Shown here in pieces: positions 1 through 9,613 of a stretch of 64,000 nucleotides of DNA. A model generated the notes under the pieces. The model ran no database searches. It was not told the origin of the DNA and saw only the letters and a program-made list of their open reading frames with translations. The stretch spans positions 1-64,000 of the forward strand of contig BMPS01000011.1 of the NCBI GenBank assembly GCA_014647715.1, in the 5' to 3' direction. How positions within the stretch are numbered: the stretch's first letter is position 1; each line of letters begins with the position of its first letter. Position numbers and translations under genes: made by a program. This stretch comes from Streptomyces cinereus (GTDB lineage Bacteria > Pseudomonadota > Gammaproteobacteria > Pseudomonadales > Moraxellaceae).

Positions 1-462
1 TTTATGGCATTTATCCCACAGATTTATGCGTAAAATCTTGGCTCATAACTTCTGCTTTGTAATCAATAAACAGCTAGGTAATCCCCCACTTCAGTTTGAG
101 TTGCTTATTTCAAGTTGAGAGTGGGGTTATTCTAAATAATTTTTATAAGATATAACAAATATTTCATACAGTGTAGTTACAAACCAACTGTATGGTGATA
201 TTTTTAAAATACTACCATACTTTTTTGCTGCAAAGTATGCTTAAATCGATGCACTTACCGTTCATTTTTAACATCCTATGATGATTCAGGTTCGATCTAT
301 TGACTGTTTTGTAGATTGCCCATACACCCATGTTAATATGCACGGATTCCATGAGATAGTGACACATCTTGAGATAAGCTTAGAAAAGTTTATTGCACTG
401 GCTATTTCTACATCGTTTTATATTTTTTTAAGTTGATTGTTTGCGCTGAGGACGTCTCGTTC
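1..462. other. Left-edge intergenic region with hairpins
   Basis: No gene is supported here. Bases 1-33 are open on the plus strand and end in TAA, so they could be the last ten codons of a gene lying to the left, but this is too short to identify. A stem CCCCACT (84-90) / AGTGGGG (120-126) follows and may be that gene's terminator. Bases 165-239 hold a chain of overlapping inverted repeats, described separately. The rest is AT-rich leader of the efflux operon. Confidence 0.5.
165..239 (+). promoter_or_regulatory. Chain of overlapping inverted repeats built on CATAC/GTATG
   Basis: Four alternating modules are visible: CATACAGT (165-172), ACTGTATGGT (187-196), ACCATACTTT (214-223) and AAAGTATG (232-239). 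Each module can pair with the next one, giving three mutually overlapping hairpins. The middle one (190-220) has a near-continuous stem and is followed by six T residues (221-226), so it resembles a rho-independent terminator. The array lies about 220 bp before the efflux adaptor gene. It may be a set of operators, an attenuator, or simply an upstream terminator. Confidence 0.45.
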
Positions 463-1698
463 ATGATAACATCGAAGTTTATCACCAAAGTTGTACCATT
501 AAGCCTAGCCGTGGCTAGCGCTGTTATTAGTTTGAGCGGTTGCCAAAAACAGCAAAACGATAGCAAAAGCCCGTTGTCAACCCAAAACACTCAAGTCACC
601 ACCGCGTCAGCCACCACGCCAATCGCCAATAACGAGATTCAGCTATTAGCCGCCGATGTCATCACCGCCAAAGCAGACCGTTTTGAACCGAGTGTCACCG
701 TGACAGGGGCACTGCAGCCTTCAGACCACACAGTGGTACAATCAACCGTGAATGCACAAGTGCAGCAAGTGCTGGCCGATGTGGGTAAAACGGTAGCAAA
801 AGGTGAGCCACTGGTGCGACTTGATATCAGTGATAGTAAAAACCAACTCGCTCAAGCGCAAGCCGATGTTGCCGCTGCCCAAGCACAAGCCATCGTCGCC
901 AATAAACTTGCTGAGCGCAACAAAATTTTGCTCGAGCAAGGCTTTGTCTCACAAATAGAGTATGAGCGTAGTGTGGCAGACAGCATTGCGCAGCGTGAAT
1001 CCATCAAAGCCAAACAAGCCCAATTAAGTAGTGCACAAAAAATGTTTGGTGATACCACGATTTATGCGCCTACCACGGGGATTGTCAGCAGTCGCAGCGT
1101 CAATGTCGGACAGGTGGTCACGCAAAACCAAGCCTTGATGGAAATCATTGACCCCAATAAACTTGAGTTTGCCGCCAATGTCCCTAGCGAAGCACAAACA
1201 CAGCTACAACTTGGTCAACAAGTGCCTTTTACTATTAGTAATCAAACCAATCAGTACATCGGACAAATTAGCCGCATTTCGCCCCAAGTCGATGCCGCCA
1301 CTCGCCAACTGACCATTTATATCGCGGTTAAGCCTTCTCAGCGTAATCGTGGACTTCGACCGGGCATGTATGCCACAGGCAAGCTTAATTATGGGGTTGC
1401 ACAAGTTGGGGTATTGGTGCCGATGTCAGCGGTAATACTGGAATCTAAAGCCCTCGAATCTAGAGCAAAAGGCGTAGCCAATAAACCTAGCGACCAATCC
1501 GCCACAAGTCCAACCTTAGAAGCAGGCACGATTTTGGTGGTCAGTAAAGACAATGTGATTACCAAACAGCCCATTAAGGTACTCAAACAGCTTGACGATA
1601 CCAGTCAGTATTTAATTGCTGGCATCGAGGCTAACACCACGGTGATTGTGGCAAATCTCAATGCCAATGATGTGGGTAAAAAAGTCGTGCTCAAATAA
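463..1698 (+). CDS. RND efflux periplasmic adaptor (membrane fusion protein)
   Basis: Lipoprotein adaptor of the AcrA/MexA/HlyD family, joining an inner-membrane RND pump to an outer-membrane channel. I chose the ATG at 463 over the upstream TTG at 433 because it starts a typical lipoprotein signal ending in the lipobox LSGC (Cys27); GAGGA lies about 11 bp upstream. The 411-residue product shows a biotinyl-lipoyl-like segment, an Ala/Gln-rich helical hairpin near residues 100-170 and beta-barrel and membrane-proximal regions after it. It is followed 79 bp later by the RND pump, so the two probably form one operon. No outer-membrane factor gene lies nearby; a shared TolC/OprM-like channel is inferred. 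Substrate is unknown. Confidence 0.92.
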   Translation: MITSKFITKVVPLSLAVASAVISLSGCQKQQNDSKSPLSTQNTQVTTASATTPIANNEIQLLAADVITAKADRFEPSVTVTGALQPSDHTVVQSTVNAQVQQVLADVGKTVAKGEPLVRLDISDSKNQLAQAQADVAAAQAQAIVANKLAERNKILLEQGFVSQIEYERSVADSIAQRESIKAKQAQLSSAQKMFGDTTIYAPTTGIVSSRSVNVGQVVTQNQALMEIIDPNKLEFAANVPSEAQTQLQLGQQVPFTISNQTNQYIGQISRISPQVDAATRQLTIYIAVKPSQRNRGLRPGMYATGKLNYGVAQVGVLVPMSAVILESKALESRAKGVANKPSDQSATSPTLEAGTILVVSKDNVITKQPIKVLKQLDDTSQYLIAGIEANTTVIVANLNANDVGKKVVLK

Positions 1699-1777
1699 CC
1701 TACTGATAATTTTTCGTTTAATCATTTTATATTGTTAAAAATTTTATTGTTAAAATTTTTTCTATTAGGAATTTGCT

Positions 1778-4700
1778 ATGTGGCTTACCCGCGTCAGTAT
1801 CAACAATCCTGTGTTTGCTGCCATGGTCATGCTCGCGCTGATGGTCATTGGACTACTGGCAACATTTCGCATGAAAGTTGAGGAATTTCCTAATATTGAA
1901 TTCCCTTTTGTGGTGGTCAATACCGTTTATAGTGGTGCTTCGCCTGAAGTCATCGAGACCGACATTACCAAAAAAATTGAAGACCAAGTCAATACCATCG
2001 CCGGTGTCAAAGAAGTGACCTCCGTCACCCAACAAGGCTTGTCACAAGTTATCGTGCAGTTTGATTTAAATATCCCGTCCGATGTTGCCGCGCAAAACGT
2101 ACGTGATAAATTGGCACTGGTGACCCCCAGCTTTCGGGATGAAGTCACCACGCCTATCGTTGCGCAGTACAATCCTGCCGATGCGCCTGTGATGTCTGTC
2201 ACGTTTCGCTCTGACAAAATGTCGCTTCGGGAGTTATCCACTTATTTAGACAACACGGTCAAAAAACAGCTACAAACGGTCACAGGGGTGGGTCGGGTCG
2301 ATATATTGGGGGGTCGGCAGCGTCAAATCCGTGTGCTGCTCAATCCCACCCAAATGAATGCCTATAAAGTCTCAGTCAATCAAATTAGCAATGCGCTACG
2401 CTCAGAGAACGTTGAATTACCTGTCGGTACTATCAATAATCAAAATCAAGAAATGGTGATTCAAGTCAACGGGTTGGTCAAAACACCCAATGAGTTTAAC
2501 CAAATCATTGTCGCCCAGAATCGTTCAAGCACGGGTGCTATCGTGCCTGTGTACCTATCGCAAGTTGCCCAAGTCGTTGATGGACAAGCCGAGGCTGAGT
2601 CAGCGTCGCTACAAAATGGTCAACCTGCGGTAGCAATGGATATTATCAAAATGTCGGATGCCAATGTGATTGATGTGGTTGATAAAACCCAGCAGCGTCT
2701 GACAGAAATCCAAGCCACCCTACCCCCAGGTGTCACCATGACCGTGGTCGCTGATAGCTCCAAAAGTATTCGCGGCTCGTTAAATAATGTGGTACGCACC
2801 TTAATTGAAGGGGCGATATTGGCGGTGTTTATTGTTTGGTTGTTCTTAGGGTCGTGGCGCTCGACCATTATCACAGGATTGACGCTGCCCATTTCGCTAC
2901 TCGGTACTTTAGCGGCGATTTGGACGTTTGGTTTTTCCATCAACATGATGACCCTACTGGCGCTGGCATTATGTATTGGACTGCTGATTGATGATGCGAT
3001 TGTGGTGCGGGAAAATATCGTACGCCATGTGGGTATGGGCAAACATCACCGCCAAGCGGCGCTTGATGGCACCCAAGAAATCGGGCTTGCCGTGCTAGCA
3101 ACGACGCTGGTGATTGTGGCGGTATTTTTACCCGTGGCTTTTATGGGCGGGATTATCGGACGCTTTTTTTATCAGTTTGGTGTGACTGTTTCTACCGCTG
3201 TGTTGCTGTCGTTATTTGTTAGCTTCACGCTTGACCCGATGTTGTCTTCGATTTGGCCAGACCCAGATGCCGCGCACCAACATGGCCGACACAATGAGCG
3301 GGTTTCATTTCGCAAACGACCGATTGCTTGGCTATTAGATGGGTTTCAGCGCTTATTAGATCGGTTGACCAATCTATACAGCCATATTCTTGCATGGAGT
3401 TTACGCCATCGTTTGATAACTGTGCTTATTGCAATTGGCTCGCTGGTTGCCGCGTTTTTTGCCGTGGGGTTGGTGGGCAAAGAGTTTGTCCCGCAAGCGG
3501 ATATGAATGAAATCAAAGTCAAATTTGAAACGCCTGTCAATGCCAATATTGACTACACCCAACAAAAAGCAGCACAAGTCAACGCGGTATTACAAAGTTT
3601 TCCTGAGGTTACCAATACTTATGCCACGGTCAATGCGATGTCCTATAGCGGTAACAATCGGGTACAAGTGAATGTATCATTAGTGCCTAAAGATGAGCGC
3701 ACGCGCGGACTAGATGCCTTAAACCGTGCCATGCGTGAGCAATTGCAGCAGGTAGGCGGTATTAAAGTTACCTCAGTGGCAGCCGCTGCCATGGCAGTGA
3801 GCGGTGGTCTTAAGCCGATTATGATATCCATCAAAGGCAATGACCTAACTGAGCTGCAACGTTTATCCAATGAGTTTATGCAAAAACTCTCAAACGTCAA
3901 TGGCTTGGTAGATTTGGAAAGCACCCTTAAACAGCCCAAATCAATGGTCAATGTCAGCATTAACCGAGAAGCAGCAAATGATGCCGGTCTTTCGATTGGA
4001 CAAATCGGACAAGCATTACGCCCGCTGTTGGCCGGCGATAATGTGAGCACCTTTAAAGATGACAACGGCAACAATATCGATGTCAACGTGCGCTTAAATG
4101 ACGACAACCGCCAGACCATCTCGCAACTACAATCCATGTACTTGTCATCAAGCCGTACGGATCAAAATGGGCAGCCAGTGCTAGTACCGCTATCGCAAGT
4201 GGCGAATTTTAGTGAAACCTTGGGTGCACCGCAAATCAACCGCCGTTCGCTGTTTCGTGAATTAGTAGTCCAAGCCAACACGGACGGCAGACCGGCAGGT
4301 GATATCGGCGCGGATATCACAAAAATTCAAAACGAAATGAAACTGCCACCCGGTTACAGCTTTGCGGTACAAGGCTCTAACAAGGATATGGCAGAATCCA
4401 TCGGCTACGCAACAACCGCACTTGGACTGGCAATCGTGTTTATTTATATGTTGTTAGGGTCACAGTTTAATAGCTTCTTATACCCTGTGGCGATTATGGC
4501 ATCGCTGCCGTTATCGCTAATTGGGGTGTTCTTTGCGTTATTTTTATTCGGTTCTAGTCTTAATATATTTTCTATCATCGGCATTATCATGCTGATGGGA
4601 TTGGTGTGTAAAAATGCAATTTTGCTCATTGATTTTATTAAAGAATCTTTATCAAACGGTTTGAGCCGTAATGAAGCTATTATGCTCGCAGGGCAAACGC

Positions 4701-4960
4701 GCCTGCGCCCCATTTTGATGACTACCGCTGCCATGGTGATGGGGATGATACCGCTGGCACTTGGTATTGGTGAAGGGTCGGAGCAGCAAGCACCGATGGC
4801 CCACGCCATTATTGGCGGGGTGGTTACTTCAACCTTATTGACCTTGATTGTGGTACCTGTGATTTATACCTATTTAGATGATGGCAAACAGCGGTTTTTT
4901 CGGTTATTTGCTAAAAAGAAAGCAACAACCCCTGTGATAGAGCACCACGACTCACTTTAA
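1778..4960 (+). CDS. RND multidrug efflux pump, inner-membrane transporter
   Basis: Proton-driven AcrB/MexB-like (HAE1-type) transporter of 1060 residues, the usual family length. TTAGGA lies just upstream of the ATG. An N-terminal membrane helix is followed by the first large periplasmic loop, then a bundle of helices. The proton-relay pair appears as Asp405-Asp406 in [10 protein letters not shown], and the matching lysine as Lys945 in LVCKNAILL, so the pump looks functional. The duplicated second half repeats the layout. It works with the adaptor immediately upstream. The substrate cannot be read from sequence. A two-component system follows 277 bp downstream and may or may not control it. 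Confidence 0.95.
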   Translation: MWLTRVSINNPVFAAMVMLALMVIGLLATFRMKVEEFPNIEFPFVVVNTVYSGASPEVIETDITKKIEDQVNTIAGVKEVTSVTQQGLSQVIVQFDLNIPSDVAAQNVRDKLALVTPSFRDEVTTPIVAQYNPADAPVMSVTFRSDKMSLRELSTYLDNTVKKQLQTVTGVGRVDILGGRQRQIRVLLNPTQMNAYKVSVNQISNALRSENVELPVGTINNQNQEMVIQVNGLVKTPNEFNQIIVAQNRSSTGAIVPVYLSQVAQVVDGQAEAESASLQNGQPAVAMDIIKMSDANVIDVVDKTQQRLTEIQATLPPGVTMTVVADSSKSIRGSLNNVVRTLIEGAILAVFIVWLFLGSWRSTIITGLTLPISLLGTLAAIWTFGFSINMMTLLALALCIGLLIDDAIVVRENIVRHVGMGKHHRQAALDGTQEIGLAVLATTLVIVAVFLPVAFMGGIIGRFFYQFGVTVSTAVLLSLFVSFTLDPMLSSIWPDPDAAHQHGRHNERVSFRKRPIAWLLDGFQRLLDRLTNLYSHILAWSLRHRLITVLIAIGSLVAAFFAVGLVGKEFVPQADMNEIKVKFETPVNANIDYTQQKAAQVNAVLQSFPEVTNTYATVNAMSYSGNNRVQVNVSLVPKDERTRGLDALNRAMREQLQQVGGIKVTSVAAAAMAVSGGLKPIMISIKGNDLTELQRLSNEFMQKLSNVNGLVDLESTLKQPKSMVNVSINREAANDAGLSIGQIGQALRPLLAGDNVSTFKDDNGNNIDVNVRLNDDNRQTISQLQSMYLSSSRTDQNGQPVLVPLSQVANFSETLGAPQINRRSLFRELVVQANTDGRPAGDIGADITKIQNEMKLPPGYSFAVQGSNKDMAESIGYATTALGLAIVFIYMLLGSQFNSFLYPVAIMASLPLSLIGVFFALFLFGSSLNIFSIIGIIMLMGLVCKNAILLIDFIKESLSNGLSRNEAIMLAGQTRLRPILMTTAAMVMGMIPLALGIGEGSEQQAPMAHAIIGGVVTSTLLTLIVVPVIYTYLDDGKQRFFRLFAKKKATTPVIEHHDSL

Positions 4961-5009
4961 GCAATAATTCATTACAATTTTATACAGTGTAAAGAAACTT
5001 AAGAATGAG

Positions 5010-5037
5010 TAGCCCAGTACAATTTTAAATTGGGCTA
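5010..5037 (+). terminator. Possible terminator after the RND operon
   Basis: Inverted repeat TAGCCCA (5010-5016) / TGGGCTA (5031-5037) about 50 bp after the pump stop codon. No clear T-run follows, so termination is only a guess. Confidence 0.35.
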
Positions 5038-5237
5038 TGCATTAATTGGGCTGTGTGATTGATAGCTGTATGATTGGCAGCTAAGAAGTTTTATAAATCT
5101 GTGTAAGACACTATCATATTGGCTGTCTATTGCTTTATGATAGATAATAGGCTCTTGATTGATGATACAAGCCTGGCTTTGATGAGCAAAAGCAATAATA
5201 ACAACTGATTTATTTTAGAGATTTTTTGGAGTTGGTG

Positions 5238-5975
5238 ATGGAAGATAATAATAGTGGTACTAAAACTGTACTGTTGATTGAGGATGATCCAGATTTAGCC
5301 GAGTTGATTAGTGAATATTTGGGCATGAACTACTATGAGGTTCAGCATGCCCCAACCGCAACAGAAGGGCTAGAGACGCTATTTAACCCTGCCAAATCCA
5401 TTGATTTGGTGATTTTAGATTTGATGTTGCCGGATATGGATGGCATGCAAGTGTGTCAACGTATTCGTCAGCACAAAGATAGCCGTCTGGCGCAAACGGC
5501 GATTATCATGCTCACCGCCAAAGGTGACACCACTGACCGTGTACTGGGTCTTGAGATGGGCGCGGATGATTATGTCTCAAAACCATTTGAACCGCGTGAA
5601 CTATTGGCGCGTATCCGTGCGGTCATGCGCCGTCACGACCTGCCGCTCCACCAGCAAAAAGAAGATAACTTAGTATTTGGTCGCTTAAAGGTTTACCCAG
5701 ATAGCCATGAAGTGACAATTGATGATGAGCCAGTGCGTTTGACTACTCATCAGTTTCAGTTATTGCATTACTTTGCTACCCACTCAGGTAAAGTACTGAG
5801 CCGTGAACAGCTGTGGCATGCGATGCCAAACGATGACAGCAGTGATAACATTGACCGTGCCATTGATGTGCATATTTCACGTCTGCGTGCGCTGATTGAA
5901 GACAATCCTCGCCAGCCAAAACGCATTATCACAGTGCGTGGTGTCGGCTATCAGTTTGCCACTGACCAAGTGTAA
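5238..5975 (+). CDS. OmpR-family response regulator (BfmR/RstA-like)
   Basis: DNA-binding half of a two-component system, 245 residues. The ATG at 5238 is preferred over the TTG at 5226 because GGAG sits 5 bp before it. The receiver domain (about residues 10-125) has the acidic pair Asp16-Asp17, the phosphoacceptor Asp61 in VILDLMLPD and the conserved Lys in YVSKPF. A winged-helix trans_reg_C domain follows (about 145-242) with the ending RGVGYQF. The sensor kinase gene follows 104 bp later. The intergenic gap carries nested palindromes, so the kinase may have its own controlled promoter. The family includes BfmR, RstA, AdeR and CpxR; I cannot assign the exact orthologue. Confidence 0.93.
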   Translation: MEDNNSGTKTVLLIEDDPDLAELISEYLGMNYYEVQHAPTATEGLETLFNPAKSIDLVILDLMLPDMDGMQVCQRIRQHKDSRLAQTAIIMLTAKGDTTDRVLGLEMGADDYVSKPFEPRELLARIRAVMRRHDLPLHQQKEDNLVFGRLKVYPDSHEVTIDDEPVRLTTHQFQLLHYFATHSGKVLSREQLWHAMPNDDSSDNIDRAIDVHISRLRALIEDNPRQPKRIITVRGVGYQFATDQV

Positions 5976-6003
5976 GATAGCTTGACAAATTTAACACGCA
6001 AAA

Positions 6004-6060
6004 GGTCATCATCCTTGGTTATTTATGCTAGCAAAGCTATTATAATAGCCAATGATGACC
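6004..6060. promoter_or_regulatory. Nested palindromes between regulator and kinase genes
   Basis: Outer arms GGTCATCAT (6004-6012) and ATGATGACC (6052-6060) enclose a perfect 14-bp palindrome GCTATTATAATAGC (6036-6049) that contains a TATAAT -10-like hexamer. This suggests a promoter and operator for the kinase gene, possibly bound by the adjacent response regulator. Confidence 0.45.
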
Positions 6061-6079
6061 CAAGATTTTTGGATTCTGT

Positions 6080-7786
6080 GTGCGATTGAGCGGCATAAAA
6101 TTTAACAGTGTATTTAGCAAGTTATTTGCCAGCGTTATGCTGGCATTGGTCATTTTTGCTGGGGCAATGGTAGTTTTAAGCCATCTGGTACACGATACCT
6201 CTGCCAATACCCGCCACCAAGTCATTGCCAGCCAAGTCACCCAGCAGCTAGACCCATTACTAGTTGAGCTGCGCACGGCACAGAACCAACAAAAAAATCT
6301 TGAAACCCGCTATTTACTTGCCCTAGTGCGCCGTAGTTTTAATATCTATAGCGATTCACTCAACGCCAAATTTGGTCTATATGATGGCAAAAGTGGCGAA
6401 GCGATTATGATAATGCGTGGGCTGCCTGCCACCTTACCGCCAAACCCGCCATTTTTTTTATCCTTGTTTCCTAGAGATGACCCAAAACATCCGACCGAAA
6501 TTCAAGTTAATAGCCAATCGGGTTATGTGCTGCTATACCAATCAAAACTTAGTAACCGCCGTGCGATTTCGCCCGCGATTAATTTATTGACAGGCACCTT
6601 GCTACTGCTGCTAATCATGTCGGGCATGTTATGGATGATTGCGCGCACCATGACATGGCGTATCAATCAGCTAAGTCGGCAAATCACCCAACTGGGTGAT
6701 GGCGATTTCTCTGCCCGTGTCACACCCGTAGGCAACGATGAAATTACTATTTTGGCACGCGGTTTTAACCAAACCGCCGAGCGTATCGAAACCTTGATGA
6801 ATGCCAATAAACTGCTGTTAGCGCATGCTTCTCATGAAATTCGTACACCGATTACCCGTATTCGTCTACAAGTTGAAATGATGACGATGCTGGCAAGTCA
6901 GTTTGACAAAACAATACAAGATAAGGTACAAAAACGTGCTGATGCCATCAACCGTGATTTGACGGGTCTTAATGATTTGGTGGAAAGTATTTTGCTCGTC
7001 AGTCGTATGGATGCCGGTCATGCGATAGAAAAAGTAGAAGACGTCGATTTATATGAGTTAATTAAAAACGAGATTCAGCACTACCCACAAGCTACATTTG
7101 CGGGTGGTCACGTTATCATTCAAGGACAAGCCAAACTTCTCACCCACCTCGTGCGTAATTTGCTCGACAATGCCCATCTTCATGGCGTCCCACCTGTGAG
7201 CGTACAGCTGTATGCCATTGATGATGCGGGTAATCAACTGGCAATTGATGCCCTACCTACCATCCAAAAGAGTACAAAAGATACCGATACTCAAAAACAT
7301 ACCGATACCGGAAAAGATACCGATGCTCAAAAAGATAAAGTGGCTTTTCCCGCCACACCCGCCCCTATAAAAAGCACCACCAGTGACCCCACAAACGGCG
7401 ATGACATCACCGTTGACCCTGAAATGTCATCGACAAATAGTCCCGCCGCAACGGACACAGCAGATAGCGAGGCAACTTCGATCAAACTGGCTAACAAACA
7501 AAAAAATAAATCGTCTATTTTTTCCCGTAAAAAATCTGACGTTGTGCACCTGCCAGAATTTCATCAGGTGTGTATTGCGGTTATCGACCAAGGTACAGGC
7601 ATTCCTGAAGACAAACGTACCGATATTTTCAGTCCATTTGTACGGCTACAACAAGAGAAAAAAGGTTCAGGGCTCGGGCTATCTTTGGTCGCGCAGATTG
7701 TCAAAGCCCATGGCGGTAGTATTATCACCGACACAGTGCATGGTCATACCCGCTTTTTGGTCACATTACCTATCACCCAATCGTAA
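6080..7786 (+). CDS. Sensor histidine kinase with inserted linker in ATPase domain
   Basis: Membrane sensor kinase, 568 residues, partner of the upstream regulator. Translation probably begins at GTG 6080, with TTGGA about 6 bp before it. It has an N-terminal membrane helix, a periplasmic sensor region, a second helix (about residues 170-190) and a HAMP linker. The HisKA box is ASHEIRTP with His252. The HATPase N box has Asn360 and Asn364, the G1 box is DQGTGIP (Asp503) and the G2 box GSGLGLS. About 139 residues separate N and G1 boxes where roughly 30-40 are usual. The extra part is Asp/Thr/Lys-rich with repeated DTDxQK units. All motifs stay in one frame, so this is an insertion rather than a frameshift. 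Confidence 0.92.
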   Translation: MRLSGIKFNSVFSKLFASVMLALVIFAGAMVVLSHLVHDTSANTRHQVIASQVTQQLDPLLVELRTAQNQQKNLETRYLLALVRRSFNIYSDSLNAKFGLYDGKSGEAIMIMRGLPATLPPNPPFFLSLFPRDDPKHPTEIQVNSQSGYVLLYQSKLSNRRAISPAINLLTGTLLLLLIMSGMLWMIARTMTWRINQLSRQITQLGDGDFSARVTPVGNDEITILARGFNQTAERIETLMNANKLLLAHASHEIRTPITRIRLQVEMMTMLASQFDKTIQDKVQKRADAINRDLTGLNDLVESILLVSRMDAGHAIEKVEDVDLYELIKNEIQHYPQATFAGGHVIIQGQAKLLTHLVRNLLDNAHLHGVPPVSVQLYAIDDAGNQLAIDALPTIQKSTKDTDTQKHTDTGKDTDAQKDKVAFPATPAPIKSTTSDPTNGDDITVDPEMSSTNSPAATDTADSEATSIKLANKQKNKSSIFSRKKSDVVHLPEFHQVCIAVIDQGTGIPEDKRTDIFSPFVRLQQEKKGSGLGLSLVAQIVKAHGGSIITDTVHGHTRFLVTLPITQS

Positions 7787-7956
7787 CCGATTTTATATCT
7801 GCCTATAGTTTTGTCACAAATTTTTTTTGCTTTTCTCCTCTATTATTTAATTAAACATACCATTCGGCATTTATTTATTCGTTAAAGCGACTAAACGCTG
7901 ACGACGAGCTGTGCTAAAATTACCTTCTTTTAGCCACTGCAAAATTTTTTATTATC

Positions 7957-8694
7957 ATGATTACCATTGATAACGTTACCAAACGCTTCCAAACCCAAGA
8001 TGGCAACTGGTTTACCGCGGTAGAACCGACATCGCTCACAATCCAACAAGGCGAGATTTTTGGCTTGATGGGTTATTCTGGCGCAGGAAAATCCACCTTG
8101 CTACGCTTGATTAATTTACTTGAACGCCCAGATAGAGGCACTGTCACCATAGATGGCAAGGAGCTGACCTCGCTATCCACCCACGATTTGCGCCATGCCC
8201 GTCAAAATATCGGGATGATTTTTCAGCAGTTTAATCTGATGGCAAATCGCACGGTGGCACAAAACATTGCCTTTGCCCTAGAGATTGCCGGTTGGGAAAA
8301 AGCAGCCATCATGCCGCGGGTGATGGAATGCCTTGAAATTGTCGATTTGGTCAATCGCGCCAACCACTATCCTGCCCAGCTCTCTGGCGGTCAAAAACAG
8401 CGGGCAGGTATCGCACGGGCGTTAGCACCCAAGCCTCATGTAATGCTCGCCGATGAGCCCACCTCTGCGCTCGACCCTGCTACCACCAAATCAGTGTTAG
8501 CCTGTCTCAAGGATATTAATGACAAGTTCAACGTCACTATCGTGATTGTGACCCATGAAATGTCCGTGATTCGCAAGCTGTGTAACCGCGTCGCTCTGCT
8601 TGATAAAGGCAGATTGCTTGAGGTCGCTGACGTACATTCGGGGCAAATTCATGCCACCACGCCGATTGGGCAACTGCTGATTAGTGATGATTAA
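7957..8694 (+). CDS. metN: Methionine ABC importer ATPase, short form lacking the NIL domain
   Basis: ATPase of the MetNIQ D/L-methionine importer, 245 residues. Walker A is GYSGAGKST, the Q-loop FQQFNLM, the signature LSGGQKQR and Walker B VMLADEPTSALDP, followed by the switch His in VTHEM. It is followed by metI and metQ on the same strand, which fixes the family. Typical MetN is about 340 residues, with a C-terminal NIL (ACT-like) domain that binds methionine and shuts the transporter down. That domain is missing here, and only 67 bp lie before metI, so it has not been shifted to another frame. Loss of feedback inhibition is inferred. Confidence 0.93.
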   Translation: MITIDNVTKRFQTQDGNWFTAVEPTSLTIQQGEIFGLMGYSGAGKSTLLRLINLLERPDRGTVTIDGKELTSLSTHDLRHARQNIGMIFQQFNLMANRTVAQNIAFALEIAGWEKAAIMPRVMECLEIVDLVNRANHYPAQLSGGQKQRAGIARALAPKPHVMLADEPTSALDPATTKSVLACLKDINDKFNVTIVIVTHEMSVIRKLCNRVALLDKGRLLEVADVHSGQIHATTPIGQLLISDD

Positions 8695-8761
8695 CGGCGC
8701 ACAAATATCGTTAATGACTGGATAATATTTTAAGTTTTAAATTGAATCGTTGGGTAATTTC

Positions 8762-9451
8762 ATGGCAAATACATTAACTTGGCAAAGCGCGGTTGATAAT
8801 CTTTTGGGGATGAAGGCAGAAATTTGGCAAGCGTTTTGGGAAACACTGATTATGGTGGGTATCTCAACGGTTGCGTCAGTCATCTTTGGTACATTGCTCG
8901 GCGTTGCGCTATTTTTGACCAGTAAAAATCAGCTCGCTGACAACAAATCGCTGTATGCAGGACTTGGCAACTTTACCAATATCATGCGTGCTTTTCCGTT
9001 TGTGATTTTGATGATTGTGATCATTCCTGTCACTCGCCTCATTGTCGGTACCACCATTGGTCCAATAGCGGCATCGCTTGCTTTGAGTGTCGCCGGTATC
9101 TTCTACTTTGCTAGGCTCGTTGAGCAAAATCTGCGTGATGTGCCAAAAGGTATCATCGAAGCGGCGTTATCGATGGGTGCAAGTACAGGGACAATTATTC
9201 GTAACGTGCTATTGGTCGAGTCACGCTCAAGTTTGATTTTAAGTATTACTACCTTGATGATTAGTTTACTCTCTTATAGTGCGGCAGCGGGTATGATTGG
9301 GGGTGGCGGCCTCGGTGATTTGGCGATTCGTTATGGTTATAACCGCTATCAAAATGATGTGATGATTTTTATGGTGATTTTATTGGTGGTGATGGTGATT
9401 ATCATCCAATCGGTTGGTAATATTTTGGCGCACCGTTTAGATAAACGTTAA
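8762..9451 (+). CDS. metI: Methionine ABC importer permease
   Basis: Inner-membrane permease of the methionine importer. I chose ATG 8762 over an in-frame TTG at 8750, giving 229 residues (about 217 in E. coli). Five or so hydrophobic helices are visible, and the EAA-type loop that contacts MetN appears as EAALSMGAS near the middle. It lies between metN and metQ in the same direction. The Shine-Dalgarno sequence is weak, which is consistent with coupling to metN transcription. Confidence 0.93.
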   Translation: MANTLTWQSAVDNLLGMKAEIWQAFWETLIMVGISTVASVIFGTLLGVALFLTSKNQLADNKSLYAGLGNFTNIMRAFPFVILMIVIIPVTRLIVGTTIGPIAASLALSVAGIFYFARLVEQNLRDVPKGIIEAALSMGASTGTIIRNVLLVESRSSLILSITTLMISLLSYSAAAGMIGGGGLGDLAIRYGYNRYQNDVMIFMVILLVVMVIIIQSVGNILAHRLDKR

Positions 9452-9613
9452 TTTTAGACGGTGGGGGTTTAAAAAATTGTTATTGATGGTTTTTCTAGGA
9501 ATTATGAAAAAATTTCATATCCATAGGTTAACTCTCAATAACATTTTTTTTATGAGTGTGTTAAGGTAAGCTGATTGTTTTGTCCGTTTATTTTTTCATT
9601 TTTGGAGGAAGGT

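Noticed and set aside
3328-3510. Open frame of 60 codons inside the RND pump gene
   Set aside because: It is a shadow frame of a clear family member, without a ribosome-binding site or family features. The same applies to many frames opposite or within tig, pheT, clpX, fhuB and others.
7260-7560. Frameshift in the kinase gene
   Set aside because: All kinase boxes on both sides lie in the same frame, so the extra residues are an in-frame insertion.
7383-7808. 141-codon frame overlapping the 3' part of the kinase gene
   Set aside because: The kinase frame has the G1 and G2 boxes; the other frame has no recognisable motif and is a by-product of low-complexity DNA.
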